Origin: Phytoactinopolyspora halophila
Lineage (GTDB): Bacteria; Actinomycetota; Actinomycetes; Jiangellales; Jiangellaceae
Assembly: GCF_003287285.1 (NCBI RefSeq)
Contig: NZ_QMIG01000024.1
Coordinates: 20,398-84,397, forward strand
Length of the DNA: 64,000 nucleotides
Direction of reading: 5' to 3'
In this document: positions 33,960 through 45,559 of the stretch, piece after piece
Layout: each line of letters starts with the position of its first letter
Position numbering within the stretch: the first letter of the stretch is position 1
The notes under the pieces: generated by a model
Told to the model about the DNA's origin: nothing
What the model saw: the letters and a program-made list of their open reading frames with translations, nothing else
Databases searched by the model: none
Position numbers and translations under genes: made by a program

Positions 33960-34360
33960 GTCGATGAACCTCTTCTCGGTCGTGAACGGGCTGGACTGGC
34001 TGGCGGCGGGCCGCGCGGGCGGCCCGCCGCCTGTGATCCTACGTTGCTCATAGGTTCACACGCGACGTGCCCATAAGTTCACACGCACCTGGCCACAGGT
34101 TTATACCCACCTGCCTACAGGTTCACACGCGACCTGGTTGTTCCCGATTCCACGGCCTGGCCCTCCGTAACGATCTCGAACGGATTCTTGCCGGTCCAGT
34201 ACCTGGACCGTTAAGGTCCCGGTCATTCCGATCCGGAACGCATGCGCCGGAGTTTCACGGGGCGGCCGGCACTGGAAGGGCGGATCACGTACCAGGTGCG
34301 CCGCCCTAGCGTTCCTACTGGTCCGTACCCGCTCACCATGCGGGAACGAGGAGGCGACGC
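33960..34360. promoter_or_regulatory. Divergent intergenic region aspS / AGCS symporter
   Basis: 401 bp with no convincing gene. It contains the four-unit repeat array at 34049-34137 and a gaggagg ribosome site immediately before the symporter GTG (34349-34355). The rest shows no strong hairpin or promoter consensus that I can defend. Confidence 0.6.
34049..34137. repeat. Four degenerate ~22-bp tandem repeats between aspS and the AGCS symporter
   Basis: Four units in a row share the pattern AyAGGTTcACACgCgACcTG: cataggttcacacgcgacgt (34049), cataagttcacacgcacctg (34072), cacaggtttatacccacctg (34094) and tacaggttcacacgcgacct (34116). The period is 22-23 bp, about two helical turns. The array lies 90-180 bp upstream of aspS and 220-310 bp upstream of the symporter. 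It looks like a regulator-binding array, but no matching regulator gene is adjacent. Confidence 0.7.
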
Positions 34361-35812
34361 GTGGAAACGTTGGAAGACATCATCGGATACATCGGGGAGT
34401 TCGTCTGGGGTGGCCTGGACATTCCCGTTGTCGAGTTCGGGTTGCTGGTACCGCTGTTGCTCGGTACCGGCCTGTTCCTGACAATCATGCTGCGAGGCGT
34501 GCAGTTCACCAAGCTCTTCTATTCCCTGTGGCTCGCGCTCATCAAACGCAAAGAGGAAGGCGCCCTGGGAGACGTCAGCCACTACCAGGCGCTCACCGTT
34601 GCCCTTGCGGCCACCGTCGGCGTCGGCAACATCGCCGGTGTCGGAAGCGCCATCGCCGTCGGCGGCGCGGGTGCGCTGTTCTGGATGTGGGTCACCGGTC
34701 TGGTCGGCATGGCCACGAAGTACTCCGAAGCGTTCCTCGGGGTGAAGTACCGCCGGCAGGACGCCGCCGGCGAGCAAAGCGGTGGCCCGATGTTCTACAT
34801 CAGCGAGGGGCTGCGCGAGAAGTACGGCGACGGCAAGATGGCCGCCCTGGGCAAGGTGCTGGCCATCCTCTTCGCCATCTTCGGAGCGCTTGCGGCGTTC
34901 GGCATCGGCAACGGCGTGCAATCCGGCCAGGTCGCGTCCACCCTCGACAACGAGTGGGGATTCCCGACGTGGGCCACCGGCCTGGTGCTCATGCTCGTAG
35001 CCGCCCTGGTCATCCTCGGCGGCATCAAATCCATCGGCCGGTTCACGGCCGCGTTCGTGCCGTTCATGGCGATCTTCTACCTCCTGGGCGCCACCGTCAT
35101 CCTGCTCCTCAACATCGCCGACCTGCCGCAGGCCATCGCGACCATCTTCGAGGGCGCATTCACCGGTGAGGCGGCAGCCGGCGGGTTCCTCGGCGCCGGC
35201 ATCCTGCTGGTGCTGCGCCAAGGTGTCGCGCGCGGGATCTTCTCCAACGAGTCGGGCCTGGGCACCGGAGGTATCGCCGCTGCTGCGGCCAAGACCACGC
35301 ACGAGGTCCGCCAGGCTATGGTGTCGATGACCCAGACCTTCCTCGACACGCTCGTGGTGGTCACGTTCACCGGGCTGGTCATCGTCACCACGGGCATGTA
35401 CACCGAGGTCGACGACGAGGGCGAGCAGCTGCAGGACGCCGTGCTCACGGCCGAGTCGTTCCGCGAAGGTCTGCCCGGAGACTGGGGAGGCACGCTGGTG
35501 TCGCTCGCCGTCGTGTTCTTCGCCTTCTCGACCCTGCTCGGCTGGGCCTACTACGGCGAACGCTGCATGGACCGGCTGTTCGGCCGGGTGGCCGTCACGC
35601 CCTACCGGGTCGTGTTCTGCCTGTTCATCCTGGTGGGTTCGGTCGCCAGCCTCGATCTGGTCTGGGACATCGCGGACATCCTCAACGGCCTGATGGCACT
35701 GCCAAACCTGGTCGGGCTGATCTTGCTAGCCGTCACGGTCCGCCGGACCAACATCGAGTTCTTCAGCCGCCCCGAGTGGAAGCTGATCACGGTCAAGCCA
35801 GAAGCGGAGTAG
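34361..35812 (+). CDS. Alanine/glycine:sodium (AGCS) symporter
   Basis: 483 residues with about 10-11 predicted membrane helices. The family signatures ATVGVGNIAGVGSAIAVGG and GALFWMWVTGLVGMATKYSE, plus RGIFSNESGLGTGGIAAAAA, are all present; the last holds sodium- and substrate-binding residues. It imports alanine or glycine with sodium at the cytoplasmic membrane. The GTG start has a strong upstream gaggagg. It is monocistronic, ending at the hairpin at 35839-35890, and convergent with hisS. Confidence 0.95.
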   Translation: METLEDIIGYIGEFVWGGLDIPVVEFGLLVPLLLGTGLFLTIMLRGVQFTKLFYSLWLALIKRKEEGALGDVSHYQALTVALAATVGVGNIAGVGSAIAVGGAGALFWMWVTGLVGMATKYSEAFLGVKYRRQDAAGEQSGGPMFYISEGLREKYGDGKMAALGKVLAILFAIFGALAAFGIGNGVQSGQVASTLDNEWGFPTWATGLVLMLVAALVILGGIKSIGRFTAAFVPFMAIFYLLGATVILLLNIADLPQAIATIFEGAFTGEAAAGGFLGAGILLVLRQGVARGIFSNESGLGTGGIAAAAAKTTHEVRQAMVSMTQTFLDTLVVVTFTGLVIVTTGMYTEVDDEGEQLQDAVLTAESFREGLPGDWGGTLVSLAVVFFAFSTLLGWAYYGERCMDRLFGRVAVTPYRVVFCLFILVGSVASLDLVWDIADILNGLMALPNLVGLILLAVTVRRTNIEFFSRPEWKLITVKPEAE

Positions 35813-35838
35813 GAACCCCAATCCGCAGAGCCGAATGA

Positions 35839-35890
35839 GAGCTCGCCCCTCCCCGGCTACCAGCGCAGCCGGCCGGGAGGGGGCGAGCTC
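35839..35890. terminator. Bidirectional terminator between the AGCS gene and hisS
   Basis: gagctcgcccctccccgg (from 35839) pairs with the segment ending gggagggggcgagctc at 35890; there is one bulged base and a short internal loop. It is 27 bp past the symporter stop and 60 bp past the hisS stop on the other strand, so it can serve both. Confidence 0.75.
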
Positions 35891-35923
35891 TCCATCGTTC
35901 AAGCGTTCCAAAGGGCGAGCTCT

Positions 35924-35963
35924 CGTCGTTCAGTGTCCGGGTCCGTCGTTCAGTGCCCGAGTC
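35924..35963. repeat. 20-bp tandem duplication at the hisS 3' end
   Basis: cgtcgttcagtgtccgggtc (35924-35943) is followed directly by cgtcgttcagtgcccgagtc (35944-35963), two mismatches. The second copy contains the hisS stop codon, so the first copy duplicates the gene's last few codons and stop just downstream. Confidence 0.65.
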
Positions 35964-37218
35964 GCCGGGTGACGTGAGGCACCACGTCGGAGAACGACAC
36001 CGCCTCCTGCTCGCCCGAGCGCAGATCTTTCACCTGGACCTCGTCCTCGGCGATGTCGCGCTCGCCGACGACGAGTGCGAACCGCGCCCCGCTGCGATCC
36101 GCCGCCTTCATGGCGCCTTTCAGCCCGCGCCCGCCGACGGCCATGTCGGTGCGCACACCTGCGCGGCGGAGCTCGGTCGCGACCCCGAACAGGTGCCGGG
36201 AGGCCTCGCCACCGAGCGGCACCGCATAAACGTCAAGCCCGTTCTGGCCAGGAAGCGGCACGCCTTCGGCTTCCAGGGCCAAGGCGGTGCGCTCGACACC
36301 GAGCGCCCAGCCCACACCCGGCAAGCGCGGACCGCCGAGCAGCTCGGACAGCCCGTCGTAGCGCCCTCCCCCGCCAACGGCCGACTGCGAACCCAGGCCG
36401 TCGTGGACGAACTCGAACAGCGTGCGCGTGTAGTAGTCGAGACCGCGGACGAGCCGGGGGTCCTGCTCGAAGGGCACGCCCGCCTCGGCCAGCAGCTCGC
36501 ACACCGTGTCGTGGTGAGTGCGGTCGGCCGGGGACAAGAAGTCGGCCACGACTGGCGCGTCGGCCAGCGCGGCCTGGATCTCCGGACGCTTGTCGTCGAG
36601 CACCCGCAGCGGATTCGCCTCCACCCGCGCGGCGGTTTGCTCGTCCAGATCGAGGCCACGCAGGTATTCCCGCAACGCCTCCCGGTACGCCGGACGCGAT
36701 TCCTCCGAGCCCAGCGAGTTCAGGACCACGCGCACGCCCGTCATCCCCAGCGCCCGGTAGGCGTCGACGGCCAGCACGATCAGCTCGGCGTCGCTGGCGG
36801 GGTCCTCGGTTCCGAGCACCTCGGCGCCGACCTGCGAGAAGTGGCGATACCGGCCCTTCTGGGGGCGTTCGTACCGGTAGTACGAGCCCGAATACCAGAG
36901 CTTGACCGGCAGCGCGCCGCGGTGCAGGTTGTTCTCCAGCGCGGCACGCAGCACCGGAGCCGTACCCTCGGGGCGCAGCGTGACATCGTCGCCGCCCTTG
37001 GTGGTGAAGGAGTACATCTCCTTGGTCACGACGTCGGTCGACTCGCCGACGCCACGGACGAACAAGGCGGTCTCCTCGAACGAGGGCGTCTCGATGTATC
37101 CGAAGCCGGCGCGCCGTACCTGTTCAGCCATGGCATCGCGCACGGCCAGAATCGTCTCCGCACGCGGCGGTACGTGGTCGAACGTGCCCTTCGGGGCCGC
37201 GAACAGGGGTTGATTCAC
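35950..37218 (-). CDS. hisS: Histidyl-tRNA synthetase
   Basis: 422 residues from the GTG at 37218 ([20 protein letters not shown]). That start overlaps the stop of the MBL hydrolase by 4 bases (GTGA); the frame is open to 37515 but the extension is shadow. Class II motifs: motif 1 region [14 protein letters not shown], motif 2 [20 protein letters not shown], histidine-[18 protein letters not shown] and motif 3 [11 protein letters not shown]. Length is normal. The MBL hydrolase-hisS pair followed by rel is conserved in actinobacteria. Confidence 0.96.
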   Translation of the reverse strand: MNQPLFAAPKGTFDHVPPRAETILAVRDAMAEQVRRAGFGYIETPSFEETALFVRGVGESTDVVTKEMYSFTTKGGDDVTLRPEGTAPVLRAALENNLHRGALPVKLWYSGSYYRYERPQKGRYRHFSQVGAEVLGTEDPASDAELIVLAVDAYRALGMTGVRVVLNSLGSEESRPAYREALREYLRGLDLDEQTAARVEANPLRVLDDKRPEIQAALADAPVVADFLSPADRTHHDTVCELLAEAGVPFEQDPRLVRGLDYYTRTLFEFVHDGLGSQSAVGGGGRYDGLSELLGGPRLPGVGWALGVERTALALEAEGVPLPGQNGLDVYAVPLGGEASRHLFGVATELRRAGVRTDMAVGGRGLKGAMKAADRSGARFALVVGERDIAEDEVQVKDLRSGEQEAVSFSDVVPHVTRRLGH

Positions 37219-37913
37219 GATAGTCCTCGTACATTCCGCAGGAACGGGTTGGTCAGGCGCTGGTTGCCCAGCGTGTCTCCGTCGCCGTGGCCAGGCAGCA
37301 CCGAGGTCGCGTCCGGCAGCCCACCGCCGGATTCCGGTTTCGCGATCTCGGCGAGCGTGCGCTCCATGGTCGCCGGATCTCCGCCCGGGAGATCGGTCCG
37401 GCCAATGGTGCCCGCGAACAGCACGTCCCCGGTGAAGCACAGGTGTGCCGTGTCCGCGTCCGGCTGGGGCAGGTGGTAGAGCACGGAGCCCTCCGTGTGC
37501 CCCGGTGCATGCCACGGACGCACGGTGATGCCGGCCACCTCGAAACTCGCACCGTCACGGACGAAGCGCACGTCTGGCGGGCGCGACCACTCGCCGGCCA
37601 GCCCGGCCAGCATCGGAGCGAGCTCGGGGCCCAGCGTACCGATCGGATCATCCAGCCGGTAGGCATCCGCCTCGTGGATGTACACGGGCAGCTCACGACG
37701 CTGGCACAACGTCCCGAGAGCGAACGTGTGATCCACATGGCCGTGCGTGACCAGTGCGGCCACGGGCCGTAACGCGTGCTCGGCGAGGATCTTCTCCAGA
37801 TCGTCGTCGATGCCGATCCCGGGGTCGACGAGCAGGCACTCCTCGCCGCCGTCGCGTGCCACGATATAACAGTTCGTGCCCAGTACGGGGCTAGCGAAGG
37901 AAAGTAGGAGCAC
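37215..37913 (-). CDS. MBL-fold metallohydrolase (glyoxalase II-like)
   Basis: 232 residues. The di-zinc motif THGHVDHT (His57, His59, Asp61, His62) is intact, with further ligands in [19 protein letters not shown] and [10 protein letters not shown]. Length matches the short YcbL/glyoxalase II-like type, which hydrolyses thioesters. It sits immediately upstream of hisS with a 4-base overlap, as in many actinobacteria. In a mycothiol organism the substrate may be an S-acyl mycothiol, but that is only inference. Confidence 0.9.
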   Translation of the reverse strand: MLLLSFASPVLGTNCYIVARDGGEECLLVDPGIGIDDDLEKILAEHALRPVAALVTHGHVDHTFALGTLCQRRELPVYIHEADAYRLDDPIGTLGPELAPMLAGLAGEWSRPPDVRFVRDGASFEVAGITVRPWHAPGHTEGSVLYHLPQPDADTAHLCFTGDVLFAGTIGRTDLPGGDPATMERTLAEIAKPESGGGLPDATSVLPGHGDGDTLGNQRLTNPFLRNVRGLS

Positions 37914-38087
37914 CCGGGAAGATTACCGGTCGCAGCGCGATCGCCGCGAACTCGTTATCTTCACAGCGGCTCATCCTGCTTAGACTGTCCCCTCGAATAC
38001 CATGTTCGTCAAAGATGTCTCCTGATGTCGTCTTTGAATACTGTGACGTTTCCCATGCCTTCACCCGAACCCGGATGAGGACTGATC

Positions 38088-39497
38088 GTGACCGAGACTC
38101 CCGGTAGCCCGGAAACCCGGCCGGCGCAGACAGACCCGGGCCAGAAGGACCCGGGCGAGGTGGACTCGGGCCAGACGGACCCGAACCAGATGGACCCGGG
38201 TCAGCCCGGTCCCGAGTCGGCCGCTACTCAGCCGGGCAACGACGCAACCAGTGCCGCTCCCGAGACCGTCGCCTCCAACGAATGGGGCCGAGTCGACGCG
38301 TCCGGCGAGGTCTTCGTCCGTACCGCAGAGGGCGAGCGATGGGTGGGGTCCTGGAAAGTCGGCGAACCCGAGCAAGCGCTGGAGTTCTTCGGCCGCAAAT
38401 TCGACGAGCTCGCCGTGCAGGTCGACCTCCTCGAACAACGGCTCGCGTCTGGCGCTGCCGCGCCCGACGACATCGCCGCCGGCGTTCGCAAGCTGCGCGA
38501 CGCCCTCGTCGACGCCAAGGCCGTCGGTGACCTCGACGCGCTGAGCCGCCGGCTCGACGCGGTCGAACAGCACGTCGCCGAGCGCCGGGCCGAACGCCGG
38601 GCAGCTCGGGCCAAGGCGCAAGAGGAGGCTCATGCTCGCAAGGAGGCCATCGTCGCCGAGGCCGAAGAGATCGCCGGCGGCGACGACTGGCGGCACGGCG
38701 CCGACCGGCTTCGAGAACTGCTCGAAGAGTGGAAATCCCTGAGCCGGTTGAACCGCGCCACCGACGACGCGCTGTGGCGGCGCTTCTCCACCGCGCGCAC
38801 GCATTACACGCGGCGTCGCAAGGCGCACTTCGCCGAGCTGGCCCAGCGTCGCGAAGAAGCCAGGGAGATCAAGGAACGCATTCTCGACGAGGCCGAGGAA
38901 CTCGCGACGTCCACCGACTGGGGACCCACATCGCGGCGTTTCCGCGAGCTCATGGCGGAGTGGAAAGCTGCGGGTCCCGCGCCGCGCAACGTCGAGGACA
39001 CGCTCTGGAAGAGGTTCCGCGCAGCACAGGACACGTTCTTCGAGGCGCGCTCGCAGCATCAGGCACAGCGCGAGAGCGAGGAGAACGCCAATCTGCAGGC
39101 CAAGAACGAGTTGCTGGCCGAGGCCGAGGCCCTGCTGCCGGTCCGGGACTGGAAGGCCGCCCGGGCGGAGTTGCGGTCCATCCAGGAACGCTGGGAACGG
39201 ATCGGCCCGGTCCCGCGCGATTCCCGGCGTTCGGTGGAGGGTGGCCTGCGCAAGATCGAGGATGCGATCCGCGATGCCGAGCAGGCCGACTGGCGCCGCA
39301 GCAATCCGGAAGCCTATGCCCGTGCCCAGGACACGGTCGAGCAACTGCAAGCCCTGATCTCGGATCTGGAAAGCAAGCTCGAAAAGGCACGTGCCTCAGG
39401 TGATGAGCGGGCCATCCGCGAAGCCGAGGAAGCGCTGGAGGCGCGGCGTACCTGGCTCGAACAGGCCGAGCAGGCCCGGGACGAGTTCGCCCGCTAG
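38088..39497 (+). CDS. DUF349-repeat protein
   Basis: 469 residues. The N-terminal 65 residues are low-complexity (repeated DPGQ/PETR-type units). The rest is almost wholly helical and charged, with at least three DUF349 repeats of the form W-x-A-x-R-L-x-E-L-x-E-x-W-K (GADRLRELLEEWKSL, TSRRFRELMAEWKAAGP, ARAELRSIQERWERIGP) followed by LWKRFRAAQDTFFEAR. The C-terminus is coiled coil. The GTG at 38088 follows 'gagga'. This family is conserved beside rel/hisS in actinobacteria; its biochemical role is not settled. It ends at the 82-bp palindrome. Confidence 0.9.
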   Translation: MTETPGSPETRPAQTDPGQKDPGEVDSGQTDPNQMDPGQPGPESAATQPGNDATSAAPETVASNEWGRVDASGEVFVRTAEGERWVGSWKVGEPEQALEFFGRKFDELAVQVDLLEQRLASGAAAPDDIAAGVRKLRDALVDAKAVGDLDALSRRLDAVEQHVAERRAERRAARAKAQEEAHARKEAIVAEAEEIAGGDDWRHGADRLRELLEEWKSLSRLNRATDDALWRRFSTARTHYTRRRKAHFAELAQRREEAREIKERILDEAEELATSTDWGPTSRRFRELMAEWKAAGPAPRNVEDTLWKRFRAAQDTFFEARSQHQAQRESEENANLQAKNELLAEAEALLPVRDWKAARAELRSIQERWERIGPVPRDSRRSVEGGLRKIEDAIRDAEQADWRRSNPEAYARAQDTVEQLQALISDLESKLEKARASGDERAIREAEEALEARRTWLEQAEQARDEFAR

Positions 39498-39510
39498 CCC
39501 ACCCGTTTCA

Positions 39511-39592
39511 CCCTCTTTTCGTCCGCTGATCATGAACACTAGGCGTCCTCATGAGGACGCCTAGTGTTCATGATCAGCGGACGAAAAGAGGG
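39511..39592. terminator. Perfect 82-bp palindrome between convergent DUF349 and rel genes
   Basis: Two 41-bp arms are exactly complementary with no loop, centred between 39551 and 39552 (cctcatgagg at the centre, ccctcttttc at the outer edge). It starts 14 bp past the DUF349 stop and ends 1 bp before the rel stop, so a perfect hairpin forms in either transcript; the outer ends give a T-rich/A-rich run as in bidirectional terminators. It shares TGATCATGAACAC with the hairpin at 32023-32095. Arms checked base by base. Confidence 0.9.
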
Positions 39593-39593
39593 A

Positions 39594-41897
<2,304 letters not shown>

Positions 41898-42004
41898 AAG
41901 CCTCCTTTCGCCTTCTCACGAAGGAGACAACACAGTCTAGGATGCGTATGTTTCATCCGCTAACGCGGTGTGCAAATATGCAGGTCACAACGGTGTGTTA
42001 CATC

Positions 42005-42565
42005 TCACACCGTCAGTAACGCATCGAGATGCACATCGGCCAGGCGATCTCGCCCGTGCAAGAAGCCGAGCTCGAGGAGCACGTTGACACCGACGATCTC
42101 GGCCCCGGCCGCACGCATCAACTCGACAGTAGCACTCACCGTGCCACCCGTGGCCAGCACATCGTCGACGATGAGGACTCGCTGGCCCGGGGCGACGGCG
42201 TCGCGGTGAACCTCGACGGTCTCCTCGCCGTACTCCAACTCGTAATTCGCCGTCGTCGTCTCTGCCGGAAGTTTGCCTTCCTTGCGCACCGGGACGAAAC
42301 CGGCGCCGAGACGGTGGGCCACGGGCGCGCCGAGGATGAACCCGCGCGCTTCGATGCCGATCACCAAATCGACCGGCGGGCTCGCCGCCGTGACCGGCTC
42401 TCCGGTTTCCGGCCCGGCATCACTCAGCAGCTCGATGACCCGGGCGAACGCGGGAGCATCCCGCAACAACGGCGTGATGTCCTTGAACGTCACGCCGGGC
42501 TTGGGCCAATCAGGCACATCGCGAATGCGCGACAGCATCATGTCGCGATCGGCGTCGCTGATCAT
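42005..42565 (-). CDS. apt: Adenine phosphoribosyltransferase
   Basis: 186 residues. It salvages adenine to AMP with PRPP. GVTFKDITPLLRDAPAFARV is the N-terminal signature. The PRPP loop is RVLIVDDVLATGGTVSATVE, and GIEARGFILGAPVAHRLGAG binds adenine. The gene starts only 21 bp after yajC; in most actinobacteria secD and secF lie between these two. A short hairpin (cggtgtg/cacaccg, 41991-42012) covers the stop. Confidence 0.95.
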   Translation of the reverse strand: MISDADRDMMLSRIRDVPDWPKPGVTFKDITPLLRDAPAFARVIELLSDAGPETGEPVTAASPPVDLVIGIEARGFILGAPVAHRLGAGFVPVRKEGKLPAETTTANYELEYGEETVEVHRDAVAPGQRVLIVDDVLATGGTVSATVELMRAAGAEIVGVNVLLELGFLHGRDRLADVHLDALLTV

Positions 42566-42586
42566 CGATGTATCGTGACGCGGCGC

Positions 42587-42961
42587 TCAGCGCGACTCGG
42601 AATCGTTGGCTTCTTGATGTTTCGGGGCGTCGCCGTCGGTCTCCGCAGAGTCGGAGAACTCGCTCTCGTCCGCCGCCAACGGGTCGGCGTCCGAAGCTTC
42701 CTCGTTCTGCTGGCCGTCCAGGACGTTGATGATCGCCCGGCGCACGTACGTGTTGGTGACACCGGGTGCGACCTCGAGCTCCACCTCGTCGTCGTCGATA
42801 GACGCGACCGTGGCGATCAACCCGCTGCCGGTCATGACCTTGTTGCCAACTGCGAGGGTCTGCTGCATCTGCTGCATCTGCCGCCGCTGCCGCTGCTGCG
42901 GCCGGATGAGCAAGAAATAGAAGACCGCGATGAGCAAGATGGGGAGCAGCAGCGCTTCCAT
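42587..42961 (-). CDS. yajC: Preprotein translocase subunit YajC
   Basis: 124 residues. One N-terminal membrane helix (ALLLPILLIAVFYFLLIRPQ) leads into the diagnostic QRQRRQMQQMQQTLAVGNKV and the beta-rich SGLIATVASIDDDEVELEVA. The acidic C-terminal tail is variable in the family. YajC normally joins SecDF in an accessory translocase complex, but no secD/secF gene follows here. A possible -10 (TATAGA, 43009-43014) about 50 bp upstream suggests it has its own promoter, separate from ruvB. Confidence 0.93.
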   Translation of the reverse strand: MEALLLPILLIAVFYFLLIRPQQRQRRQMQQMQQTLAVGNKVMTGSGLIATVASIDDDEVELEVAPGVTNTYVRRAIINVLDGQQNEEASDADPLAADESEFSDSAETDGDAPKHQEANDSESR

Positions 42962-43051
42962 GAGTACGTCGCTTCCTTCGGCTAGGTGTCCGGGAACGTT
43001 CGCGTGATTCTATATTGCGAACAGCCCTGATAACAGAATCAAGGCGTTATC

Positions 43052-44140
43052 TCAATTGTCGTCGTTCGTGCCGAATAAATCGAGCTCTGCCTCTCCCGCG
43101 AACGGTGCACGTTGCGGTACCGCCAGCCCGAGATGGGTCCACGCCGCCGGCGTGGCGACGCGGCCCCTGGGGGTACGGGCCAGCAATCCCGCGCGCACCA
43201 GGAACGGCTCGGCCACTTCTTCCACCGTCTCACGCTCTTCCGCGACCGCGACCGCCAGGGTGCCCAGCCCTACCGGTCCCCCGCCGAAATTCTTGCACAG
43301 CGCGCTCAAGACCGAACGGTCCAGACGGTCCAGCCCCATCGTGTCGACCTCGAAGATCTCCAGGGCCGACCGGGCGATGTCGGCCGTGACCACGGAATCG
43401 GCCCGCACCTGCGCGAAGTCGCGCACCCGGCGCAGCAGGCGATTGGCAATCCGCGGCGTGCCGCGCGAGCGGCCCGCGATCTCGTGCGCTCCGTCCTCGC
43501 GAAGCTCGACCTCCAGCAACCCGGCCGACCTGGCGAGCACACGCTGGAGCTCGGCCGGTTCATAAAGATCGAGATGGCCGGTGAATCCGAACCGGTCACG
43601 CAGCGGCCCCGGCAGCAGGCCAGTGCGCGTGGTCGCGCCGACGAGCGTGAAGCGGGGCAGTTCCAGGGGAATGGCCGTCGCGCCGGGACCCTTGCCGACG
43701 ACGACGTCCACCCGGAAGTCCTCCATCGCCGTGTACAACAGCTCCTCCGCGGCCCGGGCGGTGCGGTGAATCTCGTCGAAGAAGAGCACGTCGCCCTCGC
43801 CGATGGAGGACAGGATGGCCGCCAGATCGCCGGCATGCTGGATGGCGGGCCCGCTCGTGATGCGCAGCGGGGCGCCCATCTCGGCAGCGACGATCATCGC
43901 GAGGGTGGTCTTGCCCAGACCTGGCGGCCCGGAGAGCAAGATGTGGTCCGCCGTGTGCCCCCGGGCACGCGCGGCATCGAGCACGAGTGAGAGCTGCTCG
44001 CGCAACCGTTCCTGGCCGACGAACTCGCTCAGTGTCCGCGGCCGCAGCACGGCCTCCACCGCTCGCTCGTCGGCGTCCGCACTTCCGCCCACGAGCCGCG
44101 ACGCTGCCTCGTCGTTGTCGAACATGCTCATCGCCGACAC
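43052..44140 (-). CDS. ruvB: Holliday junction branch-migration ATPase RuvB
   Basis: 362 residues. Walker A is [20 protein letters not shown], Walker B is [19 protein letters not shown], and sensor/arginine-finger regions are [19 protein letters not shown]. The C-terminal winged helix contains [20 protein letters not shown] and [17 protein letters not shown]. It drives branch migration with RuvA at recombination junctions. ruvA ends 22 bp upstream. ATGs three and five codons in are possible alternative starts. Confidence 0.97.
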   Translation of the reverse strand: MSAMSMFDNDEAASRLVGGSADADERAVEAVLRPRTLSEFVGQERLREQLSLVLDAARARGHTADHILLSGPPGLGKTTLAMIVAAEMGAPLRITSGPAIQHAGDLAAILSSIGEGDVLFFDEIHRTARAAEELLYTAMEDFRVDVVVGKGPGATAIPLELPRFTLVGATTRTGLLPGPLRDRFGFTGHLDLYEPAELQRVLARSAGLLEVELREDGAHEIAGRSRGTPRIANRLLRRVRDFAQVRADSVVTADIARSALEIFEVDTMGLDRLDRSVLSALCKNFGGGPVGLGTLAVAVAEERETVEEVAEPFLVRAGLLARTPRGRVATPAAWTHLGLAVPQRAPFAGEAELDLFGTNDDN

Positions 44141-44162
44141 CCCGGTCGAGCCCGCCAGTCCG

Positions 44163-44792
44163 TCATGTGGCCAATGTTCGCAGAGCCGCCTTCAGCAACG
44201 CCGACACGTCCGCCGTCTGGCCGTTCTCGGCCGCCATCGGCGCGACCCGCTCCACGGCCGCATCCGCGTCGCGGGCCGACCAGCCCAGCCCGAGCAGCGC
44301 CGAACGCACCTGTTCCTGCCAGCCCTGCGCGGGCGCAGCCAGCCCACCGGCACCCCCGGCCGCTCCGGCCGCGCCCGATACGTCACCCGACGCCGGACCG
44401 AGCTTGTCCTTGAGCTCGATGACGATCCGCTGCGCCCCCTTCTTCCCGATGCCGGGAACCTTGGTCAACGCGGTGACATCCTCGGCCGCCAATGCCCGGC
44501 GCAGCTCGTCCGGCGTGTGCACCGACAGCATCGCCTGCGCCAGTCTCGGGCCGACACCGCTGGCCGCCTGGAGCAGCTCGAAGACCGTACGCTCGTCGTC
44601 GGTGGCGAAGCCATACAAGGTCAACGAATCTTCCCGCACCACCAGACTGGCCGCGAGCTCGGCCTCACTCCCGACATGCAACTCCGCCGTCGTGCCCGGG
44701 GTGCAGTGCAACATGAGGCCGACACCGCCGACGTCGAGCACGGCCTCCGTCGGCCGCACGCTCGCCACGTTTCCCCGCACGAATGCGATCAT
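44163..44792 (-). CDS. ruvA: Holliday junction DNA helicase subunit RuvA
   Basis: 209 residues. Domain I ([20 protein letters not shown]), the helix-hairpin-helix pair ([15 protein letters not shown] and [20 protein letters not shown]) and a short C-terminal domain that contacts RuvB are present. An Ala/Gly-rich linker ([16 protein letters not shown]) separates domains II and III. The ATG start overlaps the ruvC stop by 4 bases. It binds the four-way junction as a tetramer. Confidence 0.97.
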   Translation of the reverse strand: MIAFVRGNVASVRPTEAVLDVGGVGLMLHCTPGTTAELHVGSEAELAASLVVREDSLTLYGFATDDERTVFELLQAASGVGPRLAQAMLSVHTPDELRRALAAEDVTALTKVPGIGKKGAQRIVIELKDKLGPASGDVSGAAGAAGGAGGLAAPAQGWQEQVRSALLGLGWSARDADAAVERVAPMAAENGQTADVSALLKAALRTLAT

Positions 44793-45385
44793 GGAGACTC
44801 TCCGTTCGTTGCGCTACGTGGCCACTCGGGCCACTGGGATCCGCTGTCACGTGCTGCCGCCCGCAAACGGTTCGCCGGCGCGGATCCGCCCGCCCGGCGT
44901 AACATACCGTCGGCGCTGCCGCGCCAGGCATGGCAGATGGCCAGCGCGAGCGCGTCGGCCGCGTCGGCGGGCGTGGGCTTGGCCTCCAGCTGCAGCAGGC
45001 GCATGACCATGGACGCCACCTGGGCTTTATCGGCCTGGCCATTGCCGCTGACCGCCGCCTTCACCTCACTGGGCGTGTGCGCGGCCACGGACAGACCGCG
45101 CCGGGCCGCCACGAGTGCGGCCACGCCGCTGGCCTGGGCGGTGCCCATGACGGTGCGGACGTTGTGCTGGCTGAAGACCCGCTCGATGGCGACGGCCTCG
45201 GGAGCGTACTCGGCGATCCAGGCGTCCACCTTTTCCTCGATCAGCAGGAGCCGCTGCCCCAGCGGCACATCCGATCCGCTACGCACCACGCTGACGTCGA
45301 TCAGACGCAGCTTGCGCCCGGGCAGCCCGTCAACCACGCCCAAGCCGCATCGGGTCAAGCCCGGATCAATGCCGAGTACGCGCAT
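44789..45385 (-). CDS. ruvC: Holliday junction resolvase RuvC
   Basis: 198 residues from the ATG at 45385 ([20 protein letters not shown]); six more in-frame codons upstream are not family-like. Catalytic acids are Asp7, Glu in [15 protein letters not shown], and the [12 protein letters not shown] pair near the C-terminus. It is the first gene of ruvC-A-B. The DUF1844 gene is divergent upstream. Confidence 0.97.
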   Translation of the reverse strand: MRVLGIDPGLTRCGLGVVDGLPGRKLRLIDVSVVRSGSDVPLGQRLLLIEEKVDAWIAEYAPEAVAIERVFSQHNVRTVMGTAQASGVAALVAARRGLSVAAHTPSEVKAAVSGNGQADKAQVASMVMRLLQLEAKPTPADAADALALAICHAWRGSADGMLRRAGGSAPANRLRAAARDSGSQWPEWPRSATNGESP

Positions 45386-45559
45386 ACACCCTCCGCCGAA
45401 CACCAGTTCGGTGGTTCACTCTACTCGGGCGTCCGCAAGCTTCGTGGCCGACGCGCCGGGCAGCGAGGGCCACGCCCGTGTTCTGCCCGCACCCGATCGA
45501 GAAACGCAACCCGCTGGCATCGGCTGGTCGCGAGGGTACTTCTCGTTATCCTGGGATAC

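Noticed and set aside
34049..34137. Possible CRISPR array
   Set aside because: The four units are contiguous with no spacers and are degenerate; no cas genes are nearby.
35953..37479. Plus-strand open frame of about 508 codons
   Set aside because: Antisense to hisS, which has all class II motifs.
37914..38087. Possible tRNA or riboswitch before the DUF349 gene
   Set aside because: Only a short tcaaaga/tctttga inverted repeat is visible; no tRNA features.
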